Both the position numbers and the translations under genes were made by a program. This document shows, in pieces, positions 8,951 through 18,447 of a stretch of 64,000 nt of DNA. The notes under the pieces are model-generated. The model ran no database searches, was not told the DNA's origin, and saw only the letters and a list, made by a program, of their open reading frames with translations. Numbering within the stretch: the stretch's first letter is position 1; each line of letters starts with the position of its first letter. The DNA lies in contig SMNH02000008.1 in NCBI GenBank assembly GCA_006383075.2, positions 124,001-188,000 of the forward strand, read 5' to 3'. The DNA comes from Kordia sp. TARA_039_SRF. Its GTDB lineage: Bacteria > Bacteroidota > Bacteroidia > Flavobacteriales > Flavobacteriaceae.

Positions 8951-9199
8951 ATGAAAAAAAAGAATATAAAATTGTGTTTACGAAAAAGCCGTATTGCTTC
9001 TTTTAACACAAAAATGATACGAGGAGGCGCAGATGCCTACAGTCCACCAATTACAGTGGAACCAGATGTGTGTCAACCATCCGATATATGTTCAGATGAT
9101 GCTACGTGTCCTTTTGTTTGTATTACTATGCGTGAAGATGCTTGTTATACAGATAAAATTTTAAGTTGTGAACCATACGTCTGTGGAGATGTTGGTTAA
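8951..9199 (+). CDS. LxLKK-type leader peptide, putative RiPP precursor
   Basis: 82 residues from the ATG at 8951 (MKKKNIKLCLRKSRIASF), then MIRGGADAY as the likely leader end near residue 25. The core has eight cysteines in an acidic context (CQPSDIC, CPFVC, SCEPYVC). The frame extends upstream to 8906 but lacks a leader there; the internal ATG gives the family leader. It sits 51 bp downstream of the previous peptide gene in the same cluster. The degenerate leader (CLRK for LKK) is unusual. Confidence 0.7.
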   Translation: MKKKNIKLCLRKSRIASFNTKMIRGGADAYSPPITVEPDVCQPSDICSDDATCPFVCITMREDACYTDKILSCEPYVCGDVG

Positions 9200-9225
9200 T
9201 ATGAATTTAATTTAAAAATACCACC

Positions 9226-9483
9226 ATGAAGAAAAAAGAATTGAGTGTGAAATTATCACTAAAAAAACAGAACGTAGCTTCTTTTGAAGTACAAAAAGTA
9301 ATAGGAGGAAACACGGCTGATTGTCCGCCGCCAACATTGTCGTGCAATTGCAATCCAACAAATGATTGTGGTACCAATACTGGTCGCGTCGATTGTTATA
9401 CTCTGAATGTTGAAACTTGTTTTTCAGCTCCTGAATTAAGTTGTACACCAGAAGGATGTGGAAATTCTTTGTATAACTGCTAA
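9226..9483 (+). CDS. LxLKK-leader peptide, putative RiPP precursor
   Basis: 85 residues: leader MKKKELSVKLSLKKQNVASF, then KVIGGNTADC with GG near residues 27-28. The core is rich in Cys, Thr, Pro and Asn (SCNCNPTNDCGTNTG, SCTPEGCGN) and ends in cysteine. It is the last of three tandem peptide genes. On the opposite strand an overlapping frame exists, but the leader homology shows the plus strand is coding. Confidence 0.75.
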   Translation: MKKKELSVKLSLKKQNVASFEVQKVIGGNTADCPPPTLSCNCNPTNDCGTNTGRVDCYTLNVETCFSAPELSCTPEGCGNSLYNC

Positions 9484-9533
9484 TTAGAATTATATCCTAC
9501 TATATATAATTATCAATTTTGAGTTAGTTAAGG

Positions 9534-9574
9534 AAGATAGAAGTGTAGTTTAGCATATGCTTCTATCTTTTTTT
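9534..9574 (+). terminator. Terminator of the three-peptide cluster
   Basis: Stem AAGATAGAAG / CTTCTATCTT with a 16-nt loop, followed by a run of T, 50 bp after the last peptide stop codon. Confidence 0.75.
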
Positions 9575-9962
9575 GATTGAAAGATTAAATAATTAGTCGC
9601 TAGTTTTTTTGAAAACATAGAATTTCAGAGCACATCTCGATACAATTTTCTAGCGAAAATCACTCGATGAGACGATTTTTTCAATGTAGCAATTTGATAA
9701 TTTGAAAATGTACTGATGGTTTTTATTTAACACGAGTTCGACTTAAGAAATCACTAATTGTCAGTTCGAGCGCAGTCGAGAACAGCTAAGAATTGATAAT
9801 TTTAAAGGAATCTCATAAGCTATGCTCGGTATCTACGATAATGCTCGATTTGACATTTAGTATAATATGTTAATAATCAGTAATATGATTAAATAGTTGT
9901 ATCGAACTCACGTTATTTAGAATTTGTAGAACCTAAAGAAGTAAACTCATAAACTATTCAAC
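9575..9962. other. Gene-free spacer, no clear features
   Basis: Between the peptide cluster and the cyclase gene. It contains scattered CTCGAT and TTCGAGCGCAGTCGAGAAC motifs that look like flavobacterial extragenic repeats, with no coding frame or RNA recognised. Confidence 0.4.
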
Positions 9963-11057
9963 TTATAAACTTGGTTCAACCGTAAATAATTCTTTTAAAG
10001 TTTGTTTTCCGCGTAATTCTTGGATTCCTTTGGACTGAACGTTAAATTTTGATTCGAGTGACAGTACTTCTTTTAAATCTTTCGAGATAAGAATGTCTGT
10101 ACTCAATGTATTGCAAAGCGCTTGAATGCGCGCTGTGGCATTCAGAACATCGCCTGTGAAGATGATTTCTTTTTTGACAGCACCAATTTCGCCTGTAGTG
10201 ACGGTTCCTAAGTGCAATCCCGCTTTGAATTCGGGAACTACGCCAAATCGTTTGTTAAATTCGTCTTGCTTTTTTTGTAAATCCGCTTTCATCTTAAAGA
10301 AACAGGCAATACAATTGTTGTTTTGAATACCATTTTTATATTTCCACGAAACCACCATTTCATCACCGACATACTGATAGATTTCACCAGAATGCGCAAT
10401 CACAGCATCCGAAAGCGTATAATAGTATTCTTTGAGCAGTTCAAAATAGGTGACATGTCCTAGTTGTTCTGCAATTGTGGTGGACGATTTCATGTCTAAA
10501 AACATAAAAATTCGGTTTTCTTCTTTAGGTCTGTGGTATTTTCCTCTGATAAAATTTACCAACACGCCGTGACCGATATTTTCGCTGATTTCCGCATAGA
10601 ATAGGGAAGTAGCTAAGGAAATAAACATTTGAAAACCAGTGCTTATAAACGTGATGCTCTTTAAATACTCGTAAAATTTGTTCCATACAGCAGGATGAAA
10701 AAAGCCCGTTTGCAATTCCATACTTGCCGCTATGGGATACATGATAACGATAATCACAAATAAAAAAAGCGAGTAAATACTAAGCTTTCCTAAGATGGTT
10801 TTTAAGAAACTACTCTTCGCGAAAAGCTTATTGAGAAACAAAACTTCAATAGTTCCAATAAGCAAACCCACCAAAGTCACTGCAAACATAGCAAACACAA
10901 AGACTTGCAGATTGACTTCAATAACACCTTTCGGACGATACGCGTAATCTTTCGTTGCGGCAATTTCAATCAATAAAAAGATGATTCCAAAAAGTAACCA
11001 TATTACGCCAAATGGCAGAATTTGAGTGAGATATCTTTTGAATTTTGGCGTAAGCAT
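9963..11057 (-). CDS. Membrane-anchored class III adenylate/guanylate cyclase
   Basis: 364 residues. Residues 10-165 hold four predicted membrane helices (for example FGVIWLLFGIIFLLIEI and LSIYSLFLFVIIVIMYPIA). Residues 180-355 form the cytoplasmic class III cyclase domain: the first metal aspartate in FMFLDMKSSTTIAEQLG near 190, the second in YQYVGDEMVVSW near 231, then FTGDVLNATARIQ near 300. It probably makes cAMP or cGMP from ATP or GTP; base specificity cannot be decided. No Crp/Fnr gene is adjacent. It is monocistronic. Confidence 0.85.
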   Translation of the reverse strand: MLTPKFKRYLTQILPFGVIWLLFGIIFLLIEIAATKDYAYRPKGVIEVNLQVFVFAMFAVTLVGLLIGTIEVLFLNKLFAKSSFLKTILGKLSIYSLFLFVIIVIMYPIAASMELQTGFFHPAVWNKFYEYLKSITFISTGFQMFISLATSLFYAEISENIGHGVLVNFIRGKYHRPKEENRIFMFLDMKSSTTIAEQLGHVTYFELLKEYYYTLSDAVIAHSGEIYQYVGDEMVVSWKYKNGIQNNNCIACFFKMKADLQKKQDEFNKRFGVVPEFKAGLHLGTVTTGEIGAVKKEIIFTGDVLNATARIQALCNTLSTDILISKDLKEVLSLESKFNVQSKGIQELRGKQTLKELFTVEPSL

Positions 11058-11173
11058 GAATGCGAATAATGATTGTCTGTTTGCTAAAAGTAGTCAAAAG
11101 ATTAAAAACTGAATGATTCAACAATGAAAAGATTAAAAAATTGTAGTCAGTCAATACATTATCAGAAAAGCAT

Positions 11174-11198
11174 AAAAAAAGCGAAACTAAGTTCGCTT
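11174..11198 (-). terminator. Terminator of the lone peptide gene (AAGCGAA type)
   Basis: On the minus strand the stem AAGCGAA / TTCGCTT is followed by seven T. The same stem sequence follows four other peptide genes in the window. Confidence 0.75.
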
Positions 11199-11205
11199 CA
11201 AATGA

Positions 11206-11397
11206 TTATGCTGGACATTCTTGAGGATTTTCTGTAGGCGGAAATTCACACATTACTTTACACATATTTGGTTGTACAGATGTGAGTCCAGGTCCTGTAG
11301 AACAAGGATAGGTAGCGCCACCGACTACTTTGTCATATTGAAGACTGGAAATCGATTTTTTGTTAAGTTGTAATGACATTAGGTTCTTCTTTCTCAT
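11206..11397 (-). CDS. LxLNKK-leader peptide, putative RiPP precursor
   Basis: 63 residues: leader MRKKNLMSLQLNKKSISSLQ, then KVVGGATYPC with GG near residues 26-27. The core is short and Cys/Pro-rich (CSTGPGLTS, MCKVMCEFPP, ECPA). It is a lone gene with its own terminator. Its promoter holds a perfect TACGG-N5-CCGTA palindrome 57 bp before the ATG, the same layout as the peptide genes at 33674 and 36022. Confidence 0.75.
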   Translation of the reverse strand: MRKKNLMSLQLNKKSISSLQYDKVVGGATYPCSTGPGLTSVQPNMCKVMCEFPPTENPQECPA

Positions 11398-11424
11398 AAT
11401 TAAATTTTTTAAAATGTTGAATAC

Positions 11425-11469
11425 TAAACATACAAAATAACAATCTCAATTGCTTACGGGAATTCCGTA
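11425..11469 (-). promoter_or_regulatory. Peptide-gene promoter: palindrome plus -7 box
   Basis: TACGGGAATTCCGTA (11455-11469) is read on the minus strand. It is followed after exactly 22 bp by TATGTTTA (11432 down to 11425), and 27 bp later by the ATG at 11397. The same spacing is found at 33602, 36094 and 45448. Confidence 0.7.
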
Positions 11470-11506
11470 ATTAACAGTATATCAGTGGTTTTTTAATAAT
11501 TCTTAA

Positions 11507-11536
11507 CGAAAAATTCCAGCTAAACTGCGGAAAAGA
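11507..11536. repeat. Second copy of the 7370-7399 intergenic repeat
   Basis: 30 bp with 26 identities to 7370-7399, sharing CGAAAAATT and ACTGCGGAAAAGA. It lies in the gene-free stretch 11398-11758, where no coding frame was seen. Confidence 0.5.
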
Positions 11537-11702
11537 TAAAGCCATTGTTGCTTTAAGATAGAACTCTGGTTAAGCAATTCTCTTCAAAAATAGAATTCTC
11601 AAAACTTTAACGTTTCCTCGCAAAATAAAGCCTTTTACCAAGCGTTTTATTAAAGAATCTTGTAGTTCAGGAGATATAAAGTTTCCTGTCTTTGTTAGTA
11701 AA

Positions 11703-11734
11703 CAAAAAGAGCAGCTTTCCGAAAAGCTGCTCTT
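11703..11734 (-). terminator. Terminator of clpB
   Basis: 12-bp stem AAGAGCAGCTTT / AAAGCTGCTCTT with a 4-nt loop and a T-run on the minus strand, about 25 bp after the clpB stop. Confidence 0.85.
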
Positions 11735-11758
11735 AGTTTAGTATATGTTTGTATTTTA

Positions 11759-14359
11759 TCAATTCTCTATCAAATCTGTTTGGTTTCTGAATACCAATTC
11801 GTCATTGAATTCATCTAACAAAATGATGCTGTCAGCCGTAACTTTTCCACTGAGAATTTCCTTAGAAAGCGCATTCAACACTTTACGTTGAATGACACGT
11901 TTTACAGGTCGCGCACCAAACTGCGGATCAAATCCTTGTTGTGCTAAGTAGGTAATTGCTTCTTCGGTAGCATCTAGCGTGATTTGCTGTTTTGCTAGCA
12001 TTTTGATAGTTTTCTTTATCTGCAAACGTACAATTTCCTTAATGTCATTTTGCGTTAACGGCGTAAACATGACAATATCATCAATACGATTTAAAAACTC
12101 TGGTCGCACTGCTTTTTTCAGTAAGCCTAAAACTTCCACTTTGGCAGCTTCCGTAGCGCTGTACATGTCTTGCATCGCTTTGAATTTTTCTTCAATGATA
12201 TGACTTCCCATGTTTGACGTCATAATGATGATGGCGTTTTTGAAATCGGCAACGCGTCCTTTATTATCCGTCAAACGACCTTCATCCAATACTTGCAATA
12301 AAATGTTGAAGGTATCAGGATGCGCTTTTTCAATTTCGTCTAATAAGACTACAGAATACGGTCTGCGTCGAACGGCTTCTGTCAATTGACCACCTTCGTC
12401 ATAACCTACATATCCTGGAGGCGCACCAACCAATCTACTTACCGAATGCGCTTCTTGGTATTCGCTCATATCAATTCGCGTCATGGCGTTTTCGTCATCG
12501 AATAAATAGGCTGCCAATGCTTTTGCCAATTCGGTTTTACCAACACCTGTCATTCCCAAGAAAAGGAAGGAACCAATTGGACGATTCGCATCTTGCAATC
12601 CTGCGCGACTTCTACGAACAGCATCCGAAACTGCAGTGATGGCTTCTTCTTGTCCCACCACGCGTTTATGCAATTCATTTTCTAGCTGTAACAGTTTTTC
12701 GCGTTCGCTTTGCAACATTTTGGTTACTGGAATTCCTGTCCATTTTGCTACGACTTCTGCAATATCTTCATTCGTAACTTCTTCTTTGATAAGCGCGTGT
12801 TCTTCTTGCGTAGCCAAATCTTGTTGCAGCGTATCTAGTTTTGCTTGTGCTTCTTTGATTTTTCCGTAACGCAATTCGGCTACTTTCCCATAATTTCCTT
12901 CACGTTCGGCTCTTTCCGCTTCCGCACGATAGTTCTCAATAGCTTCTTTCGTAGCCTGAACTTGGTCTACAACATCTTTTTCCGATTGCCATTTGGCGAA
13001 AATCTCGTTGCGTTCATCTTTTAAGTTCGCCAATTCAAGATTTAAGGCTTTCAATTTGGCTTCATCATTTTCACGTTTAATCGCTTCAATCTCAATTTCC
13101 AACTGCATAATGCGTCTGTCCAACACATCCAATTCTTCAGGTTTTGAGTTGATTTCCATGCGCAATTTAGAAGCTGCTTCGTCAATCAAGTCAATGGCTT
13201 TGTCTGGCAAGAAACGATTCGTAATATATCGTTGCGAAAGTTCCACAGCGGCAATAATTGCTTCGTCTTTGATACGAACTTTGTGATGTGTTTCGTATTT
13301 TTCTTTGATTCCTCGAAGAATCGAAATTGCACTTTCCGTATCAGGTTCCGTCACGGTAATTTTCTGAAAACGACGTTCTAAGGCTTTGTCTTGCTCAAAA
13401 TATTTTTGGTATTCGTCCAACGTTGTCGCACCAATCGCTCTCAGTTCTCCTCGCGCTAGTGCAGGTTTTAAGATGTTTGCTGCGTCCATGGCACCTTGTC
13501 CGCCACCAGCGCCAACCAGCGTATGGATTTCATCAATAAAAAGAACAATATCACCATCAGATGAAGTTACTTCTTTGATAACAGCTTTGAGACGTTCTTC
13601 AAATTCTCCTTTGAATTTCGCACCTGCTATCAACGCGCCCATATCGAGCGAGTAGATTTGCTTGTCTTTTAAGTTTTCTGGAACATCTCCTTGAATGATA
13701 CGATGCGCCATTCCTTCTGCAATAGCAGTTTTACCAACTCCAGGTTCACCGACCAAAATTGGGTTGTTTTTCGTTCTACGAGAAAGAATTTGCAATACAC
13801 GACGGATTTCTTCATCACGACCGATGACCGGATCGAGTTTTCCATCGTTTGCCAATTGATTCAAGTTATTTGCGTATTTGTTCAATGAATTATAGGTTTC
13901 TTCCGCATTTGCAGAAGTTACACGTTCGCCTTTGCTCAATTCTTGAATGGCAGCTTTTAAGCCTTTTTCAGTAACACCTTGATCTTTTAAGATTTGTGCA
14001 ATTTTACTATTCGATTTGAAAATAGCAAGAATCAAATGTGAGGTAGAAACGAATTCGTCATTCATTTCTTTCGCAACAATAGTTGCATCAGTCAGCGTTT
14101 TTCCCGCGGCAGGTGATAACATAATATTCGCGCCGCTGACTTTAGGAAAGCTGCTAAGCGTGCTATCCAAAATTTGATTCAACAACGATACATTTACGTT
14201 GAGTTTCTTTAATATGAAAGGCAATACATTATCGTCTACATCAATAATTGCTTTGAATATGTGTTCGTTTTCAATTTGTTGATGTCCGTATGTTTGCGCC
14301 AGTTGCTGCGCTTGCTGCACAGCTTCTTGTGATTTTATAGTGTAATTGTTAAAATTCAT
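11759..14359 (-). CDS. clpB: ATP-dependent disaggregase chaperone ClpB
   Basis: 866 residues, normal for ClpB. It extracts polypeptides from aggregates together with DnaK. The order is an N-terminal Clp repeat domain (1-145), AAA-1 with Walker [14 protein letters not shown] near 205 and [12 protein letters not shown] near 274, a coiled-coil middle domain (about 405-525) that marks ClpB rather than ClpA/C, and AAA-2 with [14 protein letters not shown] near 605. It has its own terminator. A sigma-54-like element precedes it on the minus strand, with TGNCA-type palindromes further up. Confidence 0.97.
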   Translation of the reverse strand: MNFNNYTIKSQEAVQQAQQLAQTYGHQQIENEHIFKAIIDVDDNVLPFILKKLNVNVSLLNQILDSTLSSFPKVSGANIMLSPAAGKTLTDATIVAKEMNDEFVSTSHLILAIFKSNSKIAQILKDQGVTEKGLKAAIQELSKGERVTSANAEETYNSLNKYANNLNQLANDGKLDPVIGRDEEIRRVLQILSRRTKNNPILVGEPGVGKTAIAEGMAHRIIQGDVPENLKDKQIYSLDMGALIAGAKFKGEFEERLKAVIKEVTSSDGDIVLFIDEIHTLVGAGGGQGAMDAANILKPALARGELRAIGATTLDEYQKYFEQDKALERRFQKITVTEPDTESAISILRGIKEKYETHHKVRIKDEAIIAAVELSQRYITNRFLPDKAIDLIDEAASKLRMEINSKPEELDVLDRRIMQLEIEIEAIKRENDEAKLKALNLELANLKDERNEIFAKWQSEKDVVDQVQATKEAIENYRAEAERAEREGNYGKVAELRYGKIKEAQAKLDTLQQDLATQEEHALIKEEVTNEDIAEVVAKWTGIPVTKMLQSEREKLLQLENELHKRVVGQEEAITAVSDAVRRSRAGLQDANRPIGSFLFLGMTGVGKTELAKALAAYLFDDENAMTRIDMSEYQEAHSVSRLVGAPPGYVGYDEGGQLTEAVRRRPYSVVLLDEIEKAHPDTFNILLQVLDEGRLTDNKGRVADFKNAIIIMTSNMGSHIIEEKFKAMQDMYSATEAAKVEVLGLLKKAVRPEFLNRIDDIVMFTPLTQNDIKEIVRLQIKKTIKMLAKQQITLDATEEAITYLAQQGFDPQFGARPVKRVIQRKVLNALSKEILSGKVTADSIILLDEFNDELVFRNQTDLIEN

Positions 14360-14390
14360 AGCGTTGAGTTCTGTGTTTTTTGGTAGTTTT

Positions 14391-14406
14391 GCAATAGTTA
14401 TTCCAA
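14391..14406 (-). promoter_or_regulatory. Sigma-54-like (-24/-12) promoter of clpB
   Basis: The minus strand reads TTGGAATAACTATTGC, with GG and GC 12 bp apart as in the TGGCAC-N5-TTGC consensus; CAC is not conserved. The -12 end lies about 31 bp before the clpB ATG. Two TGNCA-N3-TGNC-like sites occur upstream at 14419-14431 and 14450-14462 and could bind an activator. Confidence 0.5.
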
Positions 14407-14517
14407 TTGAAAATACAAGACAAAATGGCGGTTAAACCTAGAATTTACAAGACATTTTGGCATTTTCGCAAGTTTTCAATACAATGAACGACTCATACTT
14501 TAAATGTACAGATACTT

Positions 14518-14913
14518 ATGGGAATATTCAATAAAATATTTGGAAGTTCAGAAGCTTCCGAAACACCAGAACCTTCAAAAGTTCCATGGATTCCACTGAC
14601 AGAAATGGCACAATTGGATACAATTGAAGAAACGTCAAAAACGACACCTGTGGCTATTTTTAAGCACAGTACGCGTTGCGGAATTAGTAAAATGGTTATC
14701 AATCAATTTGAGCGTTCGTACGATTTGGAAGCAAACCAAATGCAGGTGTATTACCTAGATTTGTTGAATTACCGTCCAATTTCCCAAGAAATAGCGGCGC
14801 GTTTTCAAGTATGGCATGAAAGTCCTCAATTACTCATTATAAAAAACGGTGTTACCGTTGCGCATGCGTCTCATAGTCAAATCAATACAGTTGCATTAAC
14901 ACAGTTTGTATAG
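14518..14913 (+). CDS. ytxJ: Bacillithiol-system redox protein YtxJ
   Basis: 131 residues with a thioredoxin-like fold. It contains FKHSTRCGISKMV near residue 44, the TRCG motif with one active cysteine typical of YtxJ, a proposed monothiol bacilliredoxin. The family accompanies bacillithiol synthesis, and bshA is encoded in this window at 50067. The N-terminus (MGIFNKIFGSSEASETPEPS) is a linker-like tail. Divergent from clpB across 158 bp. Confidence 0.85.
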   Translation: MGIFNKIFGSSEASETPEPSKVPWIPLTEMAQLDTIEETSKTTPVAIFKHSTRCGISKMVINQFERSYDLEANQMQVYYLDLLNYRPISQEIAARFQVWHESPQLLIIKNGVTVAHASHSQINTVALTQFV

Positions 14914-15034
14914 TCTTTCTTTTCGGTAGTTTTTTTGAGAATTAAGAGTTTTTTAAGACAGATTTTACGGTCTATTTTGTACTTTGAAATCACATCATTC
15001 AATCAATCAAAACTCGTCTTAAAAACTACTGCTA

Positions 15035-16147
15035 ATGAATTCTTCCACTATTGATATATGGATATTGCTGTTTTTTGCATTTGCCATTCAAGCTTTTGTG
15101 CTCGGAATTTTATTTTTTCTTAAACCCAAAGGTGATCGCGTCGCCAATAGCATATTTGGCGTTTTTCTACTGCTTTTCTCGTATAACCAATTGTTCAATT
15201 GTGCTTTTTGGACAGATTATCAAAGTTCGTTTTCTGAGCATTTGTCGTTTACCAATTTTATTCCGTGGGTTTCCTACGGTCCTTTATTATATGTCTACTT
15301 AAAACGTGTACTTCGCAGTTCTTTTTCATGGCGCGATTTGGGACATGTACTTCCGTTAGTTTGGATATTTTCTGTATATGGACGTTTTTATTTTTTATCA
15401 CATGATGTCAAAGTTGCACTAGCTTCGTCAAATGGTTATTCTGCGTATGTCAATTGGTGGCCAATTCCTCGATACAATATGGTTGATGTGGTAACATTAC
15501 TGATGGTTTTTTACGCCGCAAAAATGTATATCTTGTATCGAAAAGAAAAAAACAATGTGTCAGAAGCCAAGCGTCTTTGGATTAAATCGTTGTGGTTGTG
15601 TTTTATGGGATATGCCTTTGTATTCTTTTTATATTTTATTTTGATTTATTTTCGACTGATTACACCGTATAAAGATTATTTAATTGGTTATGCGATGGTC
15701 TTTTTCATTGGAATTGTGTCGTATTTCAGTTTTATGCAACCCAATATATTTTCAGGAGCGGTTAAAATTCCGTTTGTAAAGTATCAAAACAACGGTTTGT
15801 CTTCATCTATGGCAATTGAAATGAAAGATAAGCTGACTGCGTTGATGGAATCGGAAAAGTTGTATTTGGACAGTGCGCTTACGCTAGATGTGTTGTCAGA
15901 ACGTTTGAATTTATCGCGACATCACACGTCACAATTGATTAACGAGCATTTTCAAATGAACTTTTTTGAATTCGTGAATACGCATCGCATCAATGAAGCC
16001 ATCAAGCTATTGCAAGACAAGCAAAGCAATTTAAACATCAACGAAATCATTTACACAGTCGGATTCAACAATCGCACTTCTTTTTACAATGCTTTTCGAA
16101 AAAAAACAGGAATTTCACCAAAGTCATATCGAAGTCAACAAGCTTGA
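15035..16147 (+). CDS. AraC-family regulator with seven-helix membrane N-terminus
   Basis: 370 residues. Residues 5-245 contain seven predicted membrane helices. Residues 265-367 are an AraC-type double HTH: LTLDVLSERLNLSRHHTSQLINEHF near 285 and INEIIYTVGFNNRTSFYNAFRKKTGISPKSY near 335. Such membrane AraC proteins are common in Flavobacteriia and probably sense a membrane or extracellular signal. The target is unknown. The Nudix gene follows 69 bp downstream on the same strand. Confidence 0.9.
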   Translation: MNSSTIDIWILLFFAFAIQAFVLGILFFLKPKGDRVANSIFGVFLLLFSYNQLFNCAFWTDYQSSFSEHLSFTNFIPWVSYGPLLYVYLKRVLRSSFSWRDLGHVLPLVWIFSVYGRFYFLSHDVKVALASSNGYSAYVNWWPIPRYNMVDVVTLLMVFYAAKMYILYRKEKNNVSEAKRLWIKSLWLCFMGYAFVFFLYFILIYFRLITPYKDYLIGYAMVFFIGIVSYFSFMQPNIFSGAVKIPFVKYQNNGLSSSMAIEMKDKLTALMESEKLYLDSALTLDVLSERLNLSRHHTSQLINEHFQMNFFEFVNTHRINEAIKLLQDKQSNLNINEIIYTVGFNNRTSFYNAFRKKTGISPKSYRSQQA

Positions 16148-16216
16148 TTGTTTTTCATCACTTGAAAGTATATCTTTGATTTGTGAAGCTAAAGCAAGCC
16201 CTTAAATACCCAAAAA

Positions 16217-16765
16217 TTGGAACTTATTGACATCTTAGACGCACATGGAAACCCAACAGGCGAAATACTTCCCAAACGAGAAGTACATCGTTACGGACAT
16301 TTTCATGCGTCTACGCATTTGTGGTTGTATACCAACACAGGGAAAGTCGTATTGCAATTGCGTGCGGCGACAAAACCTAATTTTCCAAATCGCTGGGATG
16401 TGTCGGTAGCGGGACATATAAGTAGTGGTGAAACTGCCAAAGAAACTGCTATTAGAGAAGCAGCGGAAGAGTTAGGAATCAAAGTCTCGTCAACAAAACT
16501 ACAGCACATTGGTCGCTTCCGAATTGATTATCAACATGCAGACGATTATCGCGATAGAGAATTCATCACCATTTTTGCTTGTGAAATTCCTGATGCACCT
16601 TTGCAGGTAACGCTACAAGAAGAAGAAGTTGCGGATGTTACATTAATTTCACTAGCAAAATTAGAAGCAGAACTTGCAGATACCAAACTTGCCCAAAAAT
16701 ATGTACCATTTAACAAAGCTTATGCAAAAGAAGTCTTTGAAAAGTTGCATACATTATTTGATTAG
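16217..16765 (+). CDS. Nudix hydrolase, YfcD/isopentenyl isomerase-like
   Basis: 182 residues starting from TTG at 16217 (MELIDILDAHGNPTGE); no ATG fits the conserved N-terminus. The Nudix box G-x5-E-x7-REAAEELG is complete (GHISSGETAKE then REAAEELGI, near residues 65-87). It probably hydrolyses a nucleoside diphosphate-X substrate with Mg2+; the actual substrate is unknown. It shares the RxxVHRYGHFHASTHLWL pattern with YfcD-type proteins, so IDI-like activity is also possible. Confidence 0.85.
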   Translation: MELIDILDAHGNPTGEILPKREVHRYGHFHASTHLWLYTNTGKVVLQLRAATKPNFPNRWDVSVAGHISSGETAKETAIREAAEELGIKVSSTKLQHIGRFRIDYQHADDYRDREFITIFACEIPDAPLQVTLQEEEVADVTLISLAKLEAELADTKLAQKYVPFNKAYAKEVFEKLHTLFD

Positions 16766-17103
16766 TTTTAACTCTCTTTATTTTGGTTTTTAGTCTATTT
16801 AGTTGATTGAGTTGTTTTTAAACAAATAAATTGTAAGATAAATTACGAATACGACAAAGACATCATTCAAAACTAAATTCTGTCAGATCTCCATTCTTTT
16901 TTTAGCGATAAAAATGTCATTTTTTACGACGAAAAGGCAGGGGCTAGAATAGTTGGTTTATTTTAATAGCTTTTTTACTACTAAACAGTATTTTTTTTAT
17001 TACAAAAGGTCAAAAAGCGATAATGACATTTTCCAAACCGTTTTATCTTTTTTAATAACTTTTAAACGTTTTCTTGTGATTTTAGCACTAAAAACCAATA
17101 GAT
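16766..17103. other. Gene-free stretch, nothing convincing
   Basis: AT-rich DNA between the Nudix gene and the UpxY promoter region. Short direct similarities (GCGATAAAAATGTCATTTT and GCGATAATGACATTTT) occur near 16905 and 17017. A 82-codon open frame at 16953-17201 has no family features. Confidence 0.4.
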
Positions 17104-17118
17104 TACGGTTTAACCATA
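17104..17118. promoter_or_regulatory. TACGG-N5-CCATA palindrome before the UpxY gene
   Basis: TACGGTTTAACCATA is the inverse of the TATGG-N5-CCGTA form found before peptide genes. Spacing to the next TAnn-like box (TATGGTTT, 24 bp on) is not the exact 22 bp, so its role here is less sure. Confidence 0.4.
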
Positions 17119-17147
17119 ATCATTTTGTGATTCTCCCTTTTTTATGG

Positions 17148-17197
17148 TTTTTAGGGTGTCTTTCGGGAAAAAAATCTACTATAATTGTATATGAAAA
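17148..17197 (+). promoter_or_regulatory. Promoter-like block shared with the 19693 peptide gene
   Basis: An ungapped 50-bp alignment with 19605-19654 gives 36 identities. Conserved parts are TTTTTA, TTTCGG, CTAC, ATAATT and TGAAAA. Confidence 0.5.
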
Positions 17198-17878
17198 ATG
17201 ATACATCAATTCAACTATTTTGATGAATTGATTAAAAGTAATTTTAAAAATTTCTCACACTTAGAATTTTATGAAAGAGCACCTCATGTGACTGAGGAAA
17301 GCGAAGCTTTGTCAAAAATTAAATTAAATAATCAGAAGAAAATTAGCTTAATGATGAATCAAAAGTATCTAGGCTGGCATGTTCTTTATGTCAAGTCTCG
17401 TCATGAAAAAAAAGTTTTAGATGCATTAAAAAAATTATCGCTCGAAGCTTTTTTACCATTAGTGAAAACAAAGAAAAAATGGAGTGATCGTACCAAAATT
17501 GTAGAATTGCCTTTAATTCCTTCCTATGTATTCGTAAACTCAAAATCGCCTAAAGACTTTCATAGAGCTTTATCTGCAGATGGCGCATGCGCGTATATCA
17601 GATTTGGAAGTTCATTTGCAAAAGTTTCAGAAAAAGAAATTGTACAACTGAAACTCTTAGCCGGATCAGAAGATGCTATGAATATAGAAGTCGGTTCACA
17701 AGTTCCTAAAGTAGGAGAATTAAGAGAAATAGAATTTGGAGCATTACGCGGTTTACAGTGCGAAATTCTTGAAGTAAATAATGTCAATAAAATTGTAGTA
17801 CGGATTGAACAGCTACAGCAAAATATTACCGCAATTCTTCCTTCATATTACTTCGAAAGCGAAGCAGTTGCAGTATAA
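17198..17878 (+). CDS. UpxY/NusG-family transcription antiterminator
   Basis: Up to 226 residues. The NusG N-terminal (NGN) domain begins at LGWHVLYVKSRHEKKVLDAL near residue 57 and holds LIPSYVFV near 110. A C-terminal KOW-like part follows (VGELREIEFGALRGLQCEI near 172). UpxY proteins act on polymerase to let long polysaccharide or secondary-metabolite operons be read through. The family usually starts at the MMNQKYLGWHV stretch, so the true start may be 17351 rather than 17198. No long operon follows now: only a decayed condensation-domain gene. Confidence 0.8.
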   Translation: MIHQFNYFDELIKSNFKNFSHLEFYERAPHVTEESEALSKIKLNNQKKISLMMNQKYLGWHVLYVKSRHEKKVLDALKKLSLEAFLPLVKTKKKWSDRTKIVELPLIPSYVFVNSKSPKDFHRALSADGACAYIRFGSSFAKVSEKEIVQLKLLAGSEDAMNIEVGSQVPKVGELREIEFGALRGLQCEILEVNNVNKIVVRIEQLQQNITAILPSYYFESEAVAV

Positions 17879-17879
17879 T

Positions 17880-18360
17880 TCATAACACCTGCATACCAAC
17901 TACTGAACGTAAATTTGTTTTTAATTATTGGATTTCAGAAGCTGAAAAAAACAGACGGTTTCTGCAAAAGAGCAATTTCAACTTGTAACTACTGAAAAGT
18001 TGTTGATTCCTACTGAGAATATTGCATATTGTCTAAAAATCACCAGAAACATTTATTGACGATTTATTGTCAGAAGGATTCAATTTGGCAACAACGCCAC
18101 TTTTCAAAGAACCACTCATCCAAAAGAGTGCTACGAAAACTATTTTGAAGTGGCTATTCATCACATTATTAGCGATGGTTGTCACTTGAGGTTTTTACGA
18201 ATAGAAATCATTAAAAACTATCTGCAAGCAAGCAAAAGAATCGCTGCGACATAACTCTGTTAGGAATTCAATTCAAAGGACCTGTTTCAGAAAATCTTCA
18301 AATTGATGACGAATGCGTATCATCTAGTTTACAAATTTTCACTATCTAAGTCAAATCACA
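17880..18360 (+). pseudogene. Decayed NRPS condensation-domain fragment
   Basis: No intact frame, but conserved pieces remain. At 18061-18120 one frame reads DLLSEGFNLATTPLFKEPL, like the FDL-x-x-PLFR segment of condensation domains. From about 18129 a second frame reads YFEVAIHHIISDGCHLRF, with HHIISDG (18159-18179) matching the catalytic HHxxxDG motif, then a TAA after about 27 further codons. At least one frameshift and several stops separate these. It directly follows the UpxY gene, so an NRPS operon may once have stood here. Confidence 0.65.
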
Positions 18361-18447
18361 AACTACTTCCCAGAAAATATCAACACACAAAAAGTTTATT
18401 TTAGGATTTTTATGTGCAGTCAGTAGAATCGTTACGTTAAAAAAATG

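Noticed and set aside
11979-13888. Plus-strand open frames within clpB
   Set aside because: Ser-rich antisense shadows of the clpB coding sequence.
16953-17201. 82-codon open frame as a gene
   Set aside because: Low-complexity Phe/Lys/Ile composition, no family signal, and it covers the UpxY promoter region.
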